Part shown: one piece after another, positions 1-6,702 of the stretch
Layout of the letters: every line of letters starts with the position of its first letter
Numbering within the stretch: position 1 is the stretch's first letter
DNA from: DAONLM01 sp035406685
GTDB lineage: Bacteria; Spirochaetota; GWE2-31-10; MWDO01
NCBI GenBank assembly: GCA_035406685.1
Contig: DAONLM010000024.1
Location: 1 to 21,762 of the forward strand
Direction of reading: 5' to 3'
DNA: 21,762 nt
Translations under genes and position numbers: made by a program
The notes under the pieces: model-generated
What the model saw: only the letters and a program-made list of their open reading frames with translations
The model's database searches: none
What the model was told of the DNA's origin: nothing

Positions 1-160
1 TTATATTTAATAACATATTTAACAAATAGTAATATTTTTAAATTAAATGGAATATTTCATAGGGACAGACCTATACTTATCATGATTTAAAACTAATTTT
101 CATATATATGTGGGATAACTTACAAATTAAAATTTTGTTAGTATATTTTTTAAAACACAA

Positions 161-193
161 CCAAAGATTAATCTAATTAATCCAAAGATTAAT
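161..193. promoter_or_regulatory. Cluster of GATTAAT half-sites upstream of a promoter
   Basis: CCAAAGATTAAT occurs at 161-172 and again at 182-193, a period of 21 bp (two helical turns). Between them ATTAATC lies in inverted orientation (176-182), so three alternating half-sites are present: GATTAAT, ATTAATC, GATTAAT. The last half-site abuts the -35 box of the promoter at 193-221. This geometry fits a bound activator, but the regulator is unknown and AT-rich chance remains possible. Confidence 0.4.
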
Positions 194-221
194 TGAGTTT
201 TCTGTATTTAAGTAGTATATT
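193..221 (+). promoter_or_regulatory. Sigma-70-like promoter for the 254 gene
   Basis: TTGAGT (193-198), a 17-nt spacer and TATATT (216-221) give a reasonable -35/-10 pair. It would start transcription about 25 nt before the ATG at 254. The call rests on sequence match only. Confidence 0.45.
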
Positions 222-253
222 TTTAAAAAAATAATCAAAATGAGAATTATGTT

Positions 254-1201
254 ATGAAAAAAATAATTTTTTTTATGATGATTACCACTTTTAATATTAA
301 TTCACTTGTGATTCAGGGTCAATTAGATGATGCTTTTATACTTAATAAAGATACCTCTCAACATCTATTCTTTGCTGGTTTGGATGGCCTTTTGTTATTT
401 CATACCCATGCTAATTATAGCATTTATAATAGTGATATCTTAAATAATCTAAGCTTACATACGCTGGTTATACCATTTTATTATGGAAGATTTAGCTTTA
501 AGAGCGGATATAGGTTTATATTATATGGCAGTCCTTTTCTCTTTTTACCATTAGTATCTCTTGGTTATATAGGAAAATGGCCAATTAATAATAAATCTGA
601 AATAAATTTTGATATTTTTTACTCTTTTGGAAGTCCTGGAGTTTATTCATTAATATTAACCGAAATTGAATCAGATGATATATCCGATCTAATGTTATAT
701 TACCTGCTTAACAACCTTGAAATGTTAACAGTTGGGGGAGATTTTGGTGGCATTTATGGTGGTATAGGAGTTAAAAGAAAAATAAATAATAAAGAAACAT
801 CACCTCTCTCATATAAATTTCATATTGGTATTATGTTAAATGGTTTATCTGCTGGTATATCATTTAAAAATTCTATATTAATTGGAGTTAAAAGAAAATC
901 TTCTTTTTTATCCTTAAATCCTTTTGTAAATCTGGCACTAAGAGTTTGTTTTCTACCTACCCCATATTTTAATTTTTCTGGCTCTCCTTTACTTAGCTTT
1001 GAGCCAGGCTTCGAAGTAACATCCAAAATTATGACTCAACGTGGTTTTATTTTTGTCTCTAGTTTTATGATAGGCTATGAAGCTGATTTTGGTTTTTCAA
1101 TTATAAGAAATAATTTCTTATATATGGGAAAACTTGCTATTTCTGCCTCTTTTGGAATTGGTATTCTCTCTATTAAGAAAAACAAAAATTTTATTATGTG
1201 A
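254..1201 (+). CDS. Hypothetical exported, possibly outer-membrane beta-barrel protein
   Basis: I do not recognise a family for this 315-residue protein. Residues 1-22 look like a signal peptide: two lysines followed by a hydrophobic stretch with phenylalanine, isoleucine and methionine. The remainder has many short alternating hydrophobic/polar stretches rich in glycine and aromatic residues (for example GGIYGGIGVKRK near 170). It shows no long hydrophobic helices, a pattern seen in outer-membrane beta barrels. The last 30 residues end in a basic tail (KKNKNFIM), which is atypical for a barrel C-terminus. The Shine-Dalgarno match before the ATG is weak. The gene stands alone, and its promoter is preceded by repeated half-sites, so expression is probably controlled. 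An outer-membrane location is inference from composition only. Confidence 0.55.
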   Translation: MKKIIFFMMITTFNINSLVIQGQLDDAFILNKDTSQHLFFAGLDGLLLFHTHANYSIYNSDILNNLSLHTLVIPFYYGRFSFKSGYRFILYGSPFLFLPLVSLGYIGKWPINNKSEINFDIFYSFGSPGVYSLILTEIESDDISDLMLYYLLNNLEMLTVGGDFGGIYGGIGVKRKINNKETSPLSYKFHIGIMLNGLSAGISFKNSILIGVKRKSSFLSLNPFVNLALRVCFLPTPYFNFSGSPLLSFEPGFEVTSKIMTQRGFIFVSSFMIGYEADFGFSIIRNNFLYMGKLAISASFGIGILSIKKNKNFIM

Positions 1202-1247
1202 ATAATTTTATATAAATTTTAAAAAAAGGTTTTATACCAGAATATTT

Positions 1248-1276
1248 TTGACAAAGTATGGCGATTTTAGTATATA
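1248..1276 (+). promoter_or_regulatory. Strong sigma-70-like promoter without an obvious gene
   Basis: TTGACA (1248-1253), a 17-nt spacer and TATATA (1271-1276) form a near-consensus promoter. The next clear coding region starts 280 nt further on and has its own promoter. The only short frame nearby is at 1286-1336. Confidence 0.5.
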
Positions 1277-1338
1277 AATTTTTTAATGAAAACTCTTTTA
1301 CAATTAATTAAAAAAACAAGGCTGCTAAATAGTTAATT

Positions 1339-1362
1339 TAAAAATGTGATAAAGCATTTTTA
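1339..1362 (+). terminator. AT-rich hairpin, possible weak terminator
   Basis: TAAAAATG (1339-1346) and CATTTTTA (1355-1362) are perfect 8-nt inverted arms around an 8-nt loop. The stem has a single GC pair and no strong T tract follows, so it would be a weak terminator at best. It could end a transcript from the promoter at 1248 or from the gene at 254. Confidence 0.25.
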
Positions 1363-1459
1363 TGTCATTAATATTTTAGTATTTTCTTAAATATAAAAAG
1401 TAAGATATTTTTTAAAATTATTAATTATTTTATAAAAAATATATTTTTTAAATTTTTTC

Positions 1460-1488
1460 TTGACTTTTTTCAAAAATAAATTTATATT
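1460..1488 (+). promoter_or_regulatory. Promoter for the PilZ gene
   Basis: TTGACT (1460-1465), a 17-nt spacer and TATATT (1483-1488) give a good sigma-70-type match. It lies about 70 nt before the TTG start of the PilZ gene. Confidence 0.6.
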
Positions 1489-1541
1489 ATTAATATAAGT
1501 TAAAGTAATTATTCTCCATTAAAGAAGTAGCTATTCTAAAA

Positions 1542-1550
1542 AAAAGGGGG
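1542..1550 (+). promoter_or_regulatory. Ribosome binding site that supports a TTG start
   Basis: The run AAAAGGGGG lies 8 nt before TTG at 1559. No ATG or GTG start is available near it, and the first in-frame ATG is 19 codons downstream without a comparable site. This decides the start of the PilZ gene. Confidence 0.6.
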
Positions 1551-1558
1551 TTCTTATT

Positions 1559-2392
1559 TTGATATATAAGAATGGAGAATTAATTGCTTCACCTCTCATC
1601 TTAAACTGGATTAAAATGCCTTCTATAATTTCAGAAACAGAAATTATAGAATTATTTAAAAGAGACCTTCTTATTCTTAATACAGAATTTGAGCCAGAAT
1701 ATATCAGTAAACTTATAGAATTAAAAAGTAGATATATTGGATTTCTCTATAATATTGAGGATATAATAGAAACTTACCCAGCAAATTATGATATTCTCTC
1801 GGTACTAAATAGTGTCTATTCTTTAATTAAAAATTCTTTACCATTTAAGACATTTATATATACAAAAAGTAGTAATAATTTTATTAAAAATTTCTTTAAC
1901 AATAAAAGTATTCCTGTATTGGGGGGTATAAATTTATCTAATATTCTATCTTTAAAGTCATCAATGTTTTTTGAAAATAGTAGAACTCCAAGAGCCTTTT
2001 TAAGACTGAATTTTTATCCATTTCAATTATATCAAGTAGAATTGATAAATCAAACAAGAGTGTCGCCAGAGATTAAAGCTTATTTAAAAGATATGAGTTT
2101 AAATGGAATGGCATTTCAGTTAAAAGATAAAAAAGATTTAAATTATTTTAAATTAAGGGATATCGTAACAGTAAAATTTATAGATTGTTTTAATAATAAT
2201 GAAATCAATTTAGCATTAACAACAAGAATAGATGATAATAATATTATAGGAATAAATTACAATATAAACGATAAGAATATGATAAATCAAGATTTTGCAA
2301 GAGATATATCTAAACTTATGTATAACTGGATAAAAGAGGTAATAATCAATTATGGTATAATAGAAATAGAAAAAAAGATAGAGATAGCCTAA
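1559..2392 (+). CDS. PilZ-domain protein (probable c-di-GMP receptor)
   Basis: This 277-residue protein carries a PilZ-like domain in its second half (about 140-260). The two c-di-GMP contact motifs of the family are visible: RxxxR at R145-R149 (RAFLR) and DxSxxG at D178-G183 (DMSLNG), 28 residues apart as expected. PilZ proteins bind cyclic di-GMP and pass the signal to motility, adhesion or secretion machinery. The first 135 residues are an unrecognised domain with no membrane segment, so the protein is probably cytoplasmic. Translation starts at TTG behind a strong Shine-Dalgarno sequence. The gene is monocistronic and converges on the DUF362 gene. Its stop codon (2390-2392) overlaps that gene's stop codon. 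The partner or output is not evident from its neighbours. Confidence 0.78.
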   Translation: MIYKNGELIASPLILNWIKMPSIISETEIIELFKRDLLILNTEFEPEYISKLIELKSRYIGFLYNIEDIIETYPANYDILSVLNSVYSLIKNSLPFKTFIYTKSSNNFIKNFFNNKSIPVLGGINLSNILSLKSSMFFENSRTPRAFLRLNFYPFQLYQVELINQTRVSPEIKAYLKDMSLNGMAFQLKDKKDLNYFKLRDIVTVKFIDCFNNNEINLALTTRIDDNNIIGINYNINDKNMINQDFARDISKLMYNWIKEVIINYGIIEIEKKIEIA

Positions 2393-3459
2393 TCTATTTT
2401 AATTAAGTTATAGTCAAGGGTGCCTGCTCCAATTTTAGCGGCGTGAGTTAAACTTATCAGAGAATCAATATGAGGATATACTTTTTTAAAGGGATCTTCC
2501 ATATTATTTGTTTTAATAACAAGATCATAAGATGCTTTATCAATTGCAACAGGATCTGTTGATGCTAAAAATCCAATATCAGAAACAATTGGGGCACTAT
2601 TTCCAGGATAGCAATCACAAGCATCAACTATTGAAGTTAATATATTTATATAAAGTATTCTCTTTTTGAGAGCATTTACTGTTCCAAAGGCATATTCTGC
2701 CATCTTTTTCTGAACAGAATCGCTCGATGCATCCCAATTAATGCTAATTGCCTGAACAGGACAGACTGCCACACATCTTGAACAACCAACACATATATCC
2801 TGTCTAATAAAAGCCTTTTCTCTCATTTCTATGGCTAATACTTGACATGCAGTAAGACATCTTTTACAGGAAGTACAATTTTTTTCTTTTACAAATGGCC
2901 TTGCATTTGAATGCATATCAAGCTTTCCCCCTCTACTTGCGCATCCCATTGAGAGGTTTTTAATTGCCCCTCCAAAACCAGATAATTCATGAGCCTTAAA
3001 ATGAGAGACACAGATCATCCCGTCTGAATGGACAATATCCGATGCAAGTTTTACTTTTTTACAAAGTTCAAGATTTACTTCATAATCAATTGTGTTTTCT
3101 CCTCTTAATCCATCTGCTATAATTACTGGTGTCTGCAATGTAGAATAATTAAAGCCATTTAAATAAGCATTGTGTAAATGATCAACACTATTAGTTCTCA
3201 TTCCAACATAAAGAGTATTTGTGTCAGTGAGAAAAGGTTTTGCTCCTATGTTTTTTAAAATTTCTATGATTGGTCTTAAATAAATAGGTCTTATAAAAGC
3301 TGTATTTCCTAATTCTCCAAAGTGTAATTTTATTGCTATTATTTCATCCTTTTTGAATACCTCTTTAATTTTGCATTTTTCCAGTAATCTTTTTATTTTA
3401 TCAAGAGGCGTTTTAAATTTTTTATTTTCAAGAGAACTGAAATATACATCTACTCCCAT
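2389..3459 (-). CDS. DUF362 protein with two 4Fe-4S ferredoxin clusters
   Basis: The 356-residue protein belongs to the DUF362 family of uncharacterised iron-sulfur proteins common in anaerobes. The DUF362 core occupies about 1-180 and continues after 240. A two-cluster ferredoxin insert lies between: C195, C198, C201, C205 and C223, C226, C229, C233, each in CxxCxxCxxxC spacing (a proline follows only the second cluster, CP). It should be a cytoplasmic electron-transfer or redox protein, but the family has no settled reaction. The ATG follows a good AAGGAAG site. A modest promoter match (TTTACA, 17 nt, TAAATT) lies in the leader. The gene appears monocistronic and ends against the PilZ gene with overlapping stop codons. 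Confidence 0.85.
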   Translation of the reverse strand: MGVDVYFSSLENKKFKTPLDKIKRLLEKCKIKEVFKKDEIIAIKLHFGELGNTAFIRPIYLRPIIEILKNIGAKPFLTDTNTLYVGMRTNSVDHLHNAYLNGFNYSTLQTPVIIADGLRGENTIDYEVNLELCKKVKLASDIVHSDGMICVSHFKAHELSGFGGAIKNLSMGCASRGGKLDMHSNARPFVKEKNCTSCKRCLTACQVLAIEMREKAFIRQDICVGCSRCVAVCPVQAISINWDASSDSVQKKMAEYAFGTVNALKKRILYINILTSIVDACDCYPGNSAPIVSDIGFLASTDPVAIDKASYDLVIKTNNMEDPFKKVYPHIDSLISLTHAAKIGAGTLDYNLIKID

Positions 3460-3619
3460 ATTACTTCCTTATGTTTATAATTTAAACTTTTTCTTTAATG
3501 TTGTAAAGAGTTTTATTAAAAATTTTAAGTAATTTAGTTGTCAAACAGGTAGACTTATCCTGAAGTAATTTTTATTTTAAAGAGTATTGAAAATTATAAT
3601 AAATAAAAATTAGTAAAAT

Positions 3620-4114
3620 TTATAAAAAATGAAACTCTGTGAGACAGAAATAATCATCAAGATATAGTAAATATACAGATTGTTTGATGAAATTGCGGGG
3701 GATATCATTCCCCATTTTACTTACTTTTGCTTTATTTTTTCTCATCTCTTCTATTTCCTTCTCATTCTCTTTTATTATCTTCTCAAATCCTTCTTCCCCA
3801 TATGTTAAAAGCCTTACAAAATATTCTTCTAATATCTCCCGAACAATAGTTGCCATACTGAAAGTATTAAGATTATCATGAATTACTTTCAGATGGTTAT
3901 AAAGATTATCTTTTAAAAACACTCTTACTCTTCGAGTAGCATTTACCACAGGATAGTCTTTTTTTCTTCTTGGTTCTGTTAAATGTTTTTTTGTTATAAA
4001 AGGAATCATTTTTATAAGAAGTTCTCTTATTATTTTTGAGATATTTTTATTCTGATCTAAATTTTTTATTTTTTGATATAAATCTTCTCCAATAACAAAT
4101 TCAAATTTTTTCAT
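3620..4114 (-). CDS. Tandem ribbon-helix-helix protein, copy 1
   Basis: I know no named family for this 164-residue protein. Its closest relative here is the gene at 13788-14303: about 53 of 103 aligned N-terminal residues are identical, by hand alignment. Two segments each look like a ribbon-helix-helix DNA-binding unit, a short basic strand followed by two helices. They lie at residues 3-38 (FEFVIGEDLYQKIKNL then IIRELLIKM) and about 61-102 (RRVRVFLKDNLYNHLK then ATIVREILEEYF). A conserved basic linker KKHLxExRR and an NAT motif lie between. A charged, probably coiled-coil helix (about 105-135) follows, then a variable stretch and a conserved tail ending FCLxExxFL. The gene stands alone. 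The promoter region carries the conserved element at 4139-4184, and GGGAG forms the ribosome binding site. DNA binding is inference from fold-like pattern. Confidence 0.75.
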   Translation of the reverse strand: MKKFEFVIGEDLYQKIKNLDQNKNISKIIRELLIKMIPFITKKHLTEPRRKKDYPVVNATRRVRVFLKDNLYNHLKVIHDNLNTFSMATIVREILEEYFVRLLTYGEEGFEKIIKENEKEIEEMRKNKAKVSKMGNDIPRNFIKQSVYLLYLDDYFCLTEFHFL

Positions 4115-4138
4115 ATTAAACTCCCATATAAAAATTAT

Positions 4139-4184
4139 TTTCTATAAATATTAATCACAAAATTTATGAGAAAATCCTTTACAT
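4139..4184 (-). promoter_or_regulatory. Conserved upstream element of the RHH family, copy 1
   Basis: Read on the minus strand, it begins ATGTAAAGGATTTTCTCATA and continues through TTTTGTGATTAATA to TAGAAA. It ends 24 nt before the ATG at 4114. It matches the elements at 13715-13758 and 21650-21693 with a few substitutions and a 2-nt insertion before TAGAAA. Its position suits a promoter or operator. TAATAT could be a -10 box, but no clear -35 box sits at the right distance. Confidence 0.75.
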
Positions 4185-4286
4185 AAAAAGTTAAAATTTA
4201 CAAAAAAATATAGATTTATTATAATCATTAAAAAATCTCAATAAGACTAAAATTATTATTTAATTAGTCGAAAAACTAAAAAAGAT

Positions 4287-4315
4287 TTGCAAATAAATTT
4301 AATTTAATATATATT
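4287..4315 (+). promoter_or_regulatory. Promoter for the ATP-grasp/FMN fusion gene
   Basis: TTGCAA (4287-4292), a 17-nt spacer and TATATT (4310-4315) lie about 40 nt before the ATG at 4357. The gene's ribosome binding site is AGAGG. The region is divergent from RHH copy 1. Confidence 0.5.
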
Positions 4316-4356
4316 AAAAACTTATCACAAAAAAAATAACTTTTAGAGGTTACTAT

Positions 4357-6606
4357 ATGTATGAATATAAAGGCAAACATCTTATCATAATAGGGGCTGG
4401 GCTTTTACAGGTACCAGTAATAAAAGTTGCCAATACTTTAGGTATAAAAACAATAGTTACAGACTATAACGAAAATGCCCCTGGAATGAAAATAGCAGAT
4501 TATCCTGTTGTAATATCTACTCGAGATGTTGATGGCACTGTAAGAATAATGAAAGAAATGAGTCAGAAAATAAAAATAGATGGGGTTATCACAGTTGGAA
4601 CAGATGCGTCTATGACAGTTGCAGCAGTAGCAAATGCCCTTGGCTTACCGGGTATAAAATTTGAAAATGCAGAGGCTGCCAGTAATAAAATAAAAATGCG
4701 AGAAAGATTAAGGGTACATAATGTCCCAATACCAGATTTTTATAAGGTATGGTCATTTCAGGATTTAACAAATGCAGCCAAGAAATTAGGTTATCCTTTT
4801 GTAATAAAACCAGCAGACAATATGGGGGCAAGAGGTGTAATGAAGATCGAAAACGAGGTAATGCTTGAGGCTGGATTTCTAAATGCAAAGAGAGGGAGTC
4901 CTTCTGGTGAATTAATCGCAGAACAATATATGGATGGCCCAGAATTATCCATTGATGCCTTAATTTATAATGACCAAATTTATATTACAGGTGTTGCTGA
5001 TAGATTAATTGAAAGAGAACCATATTTTATTGAAGTGGGGCACGTTTTACCTTCAGCTCTTCCTGAAGATATTCTGAATCAAGGTATAGAAGTATTTAAA
5101 CAGGGGATAAGAGCCCTTGGTATAAATATCGGAGCAGCAAAAGGAGACATAAAAATCACAAAAGAAGGGGCAAAAGTAGGAGAAATAGCAGCCCGGCTTT
5201 CTGGTGGTTTTATGTCTGCATATACTTTCCCTTATGCTACGGGTATTAATCTTATGCATAATGCAATAGATATTGCACTCGGATATCCACCTCATAATCT
5301 TGTTCCGACAAGAAATGCAGTTGCTATAGAGAAGGCATTAATACCAGAACCAGGTATTGTTGAAGATATAGTAGGAATAGAAGAGGCTTATGCTATAAAT
5401 GGCTTTAAAGAACTATTCTTACATGTAAAAATAGGGGATGAAGTTAATGAGCCAAAAAGTAATGTTGAAAAGGCGGGAAATTTTATTGTTGTAAGAGATA
5501 CAAGAGAAGAAGCATGGGAAACAGTAAAAAAAGTTGAGCAGGTTTTAAAAATAAAAACAACGAAAAAAGAGGATAAATTAAGCTGGGATGAGATAAGACA
5601 TAGAGCAAGAGAGAAATTTAATAGGACATGTTATGCCTGTGCTATATGTAATGGAGTAGAATGTAAAGGTAAAATTCCTGGTGTTGGTGGCATAGGTAAT
5701 GGCATGGCTTTTGTTAGAAACTATGAGGATTTACAGAAGGTATTTATTATAACAGAGACAATAACAGAAGTAAAAGAGATAGATACAACTGTTGATTTTT
5801 TTGGATATAAATTGGAATTACCAGTATTAGCAGCACCTGTGGCTGGCTGTGATATAAATATGGGCGGAAAAATTTCTGAACTTGAATATGATATAGAATT
5901 ATTAAAAGGATGCCTTGAAGGAGGAACTATTGGATTTGTTGGTGATGGAGCCCCACAAGAATTATATAAAACTGGTATTCAGGCAATAGAGAAATGTAAT
6001 GGATTTGGTGGTTTAATAATGAAACCAAGATCAGATGAAAAAGAGATTTTTAAAAGGATAGAGCTCGCAACAGAAAAAGGGATAAAATTTTTAGGAATGG
6101 ATATTGATGGGGCTGCTTTTTTAACAATGGAAATTTCAAATCAGCAGGTTGAGCCAAAGTCTATTGAAAAATTAAGAAAAATAATTGAAAAATCAAATGT
6201 TCCTTTTATTTTAAAAGGAATAATGAGCGTGTCAGATGCAAAAAAAGCGACTGAAACAGGAGCATCAGCAATTGTCGTAAGTAATCATGGAGGAAGAATC
6301 ACAGAGAGTCATCCTTCGAGCATTTCTGTTTTACCAGAAATAGTTGAAGCAGTAAAAGGTAAAATTAAAATTATATTTGATGGTGGGATAAGAACAGGAG
6401 AAGATGTTTTTAAGGCTTTAGCAATTGGCGCAGACTTTGTTATGATAGGAAGGCCTTTTGCTGTTGGAGTAATGGGCGCAGGTAAAGAAGGAATCAAAGT
6501 ATATCTTAATAAAATAAAAAAGGAATTTAAAAAAATAATGTTACTTACTGGTTGTTATAGTATAACAGATATAAATAAAAATAAGGTTAGATTTAAATTC
6601 TTCTAA
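4357..6606 (+). CDS. Fusion of an ATP-grasp ligase and an FMN-dependent alpha-hydroxy acid oxidoreductase
   Basis: The 749-residue protein joins two enzymes. Residues 1-400 are an ATP-grasp module of the carbamoyl-phosphate synthase/PurK/amino acid ligase type. It has an N-terminal Rossmann-like part (LIIIGAG at 9-15), a nucleotide-binding lysine near K151 (VIKPADNMGARG), and the metal-binding segment GEIAARLSGG around E276. Residues 410-735 resemble the FMN-dependent alpha-hydroxy acid dehydrogenase/lactate oxidase family, with K620, the catalytic SNHGGR (H644, R647), DGGIR (675-679) and GRP (698-700). Four cysteines at its start (C425, C428, C431, C436) are spaced like a metal or Fe-S site. 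I recall similar cysteines in stand-alone anaerobe members of this family. Both halves look catalytically intact. The substrate is unknown. The reaction would couple ATP-driven ligation with flavin redox chemistry. It is a single-gene unit with its own promoter and terminator. Confidence 0.85.
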   Translation: MYEYKGKHLIIIGAGLLQVPVIKVANTLGIKTIVTDYNENAPGMKIADYPVVISTRDVDGTVRIMKEMSQKIKIDGVITVGTDASMTVAAVANALGLPGIKFENAEAASNKIKMRERLRVHNVPIPDFYKVWSFQDLTNAAKKLGYPFVIKPADNMGARGVMKIENEVMLEAGFLNAKRGSPSGELIAEQYMDGPELSIDALIYNDQIYITGVADRLIEREPYFIEVGHVLPSALPEDILNQGIEVFKQGIRALGINIGAAKGDIKITKEGAKVGEIAARLSGGFMSAYTFPYATGINLMHNAIDIALGYPPHNLVPTRNAVAIEKALIPEPGIVEDIVGIEEAYAINGFKELFLHVKIGDEVNEPKSNVEKAGNFIVVRDTREEAWETVKKVEQVLKIKTTKKEDKLSWDEIRHRAREKFNRTCYACAICNGVECKGKIPGVGGIGNGMAFVRNYEDLQKVFIITETITEVKEIDTTVDFFGYKLELPVLAAPVAGCDINMGGKISELEYDIELLKGCLEGGTIGFVGDGAPQELYKTGIQAIEKCNGFGGLIMKPRSDEKEIFKRIELATEKGIKFLGMDIDGAAFLTMEISNQQVEPKSIEKLRKIIEKSNVPFILKGIMSVSDAKKATETGASAIVVSNHGGRITESHPSSISVLPEIVEAVKGKIKIIFDGGIRTGEDVFKALAIGADFVMIGRPFAVGVMGAGKEGIKVYLNKIKKEFKKIMLLTGCYSITDINKNKVRFKFF

Positions 6607-6671
6607 TACGACAATTGTCGCACTATTTCTTTCTAACAAAAGATATCAATTAAATATTATAAATATTAAAT

Positions 6672-6701
6672 AAAAAAGGCTGCTATCAAGCAGCCTTTTT
6701 T
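6672..6701. terminator. Bidirectional rho-independent terminator
   Basis: AAAAAAGGCTGC (6672-6683) and GCAGCCTTTTTT (6690-6701) form a perfect 12-nt stem with a TATCAA loop. A-tracts and T-tracts flank a GC-rich core, so it works in both directions. It separates the fusion gene (plus strand) from the HMG-CoA-synthase-like gene (minus strand). Confidence 0.93.
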
Positions 6702-6702
6702 A

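Larger units (their letters stand above)
1202..1558. other. 357-bp gene-free region with two promoter-like sites
   Basis: No long reading frame is present on either strand. The stretch holds two plus-strand promoter matches (1248-1276 and 1460-1488), an AT-rich hairpin at 1339-1362 and a possible 16-codon reading frame at 1286-1336. The second promoter clearly serves the PilZ gene. The first may drive a small transcript or a longer leader. The rest is low-complexity AT-rich DNA. Confidence 0.6.

Noticed and set aside
1339..1362. Strong rho-independent terminator
   Set aside because: The stem is almost entirely AT and lacks a following T tract, so it is only listed as a weak possibility.
3684..3881. 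Plus-strand open frame coding a hydrophobic serine/phenylalanine-rich peptide
   Set aside because: It lies wholly antisense to RHH copy 1, whose frame is confirmed by its paralogue. It has no convincing ribosome binding site.
3620..4114. Toxin-antitoxin module for the RHH gene
   Set aside because: RHH antitoxins pair with an adjacent toxin gene. No small toxin-like frame lies next to any of the family genes, and the proteins carry two RHH-like units plus a long C-terminal part.
4139..4184. Insertion sequence ends at the RHH genes
   Set aside because: The conserved element lies only on the 5' side. I see no matching inverted repeat or target duplication on the 3' side and no transposase.
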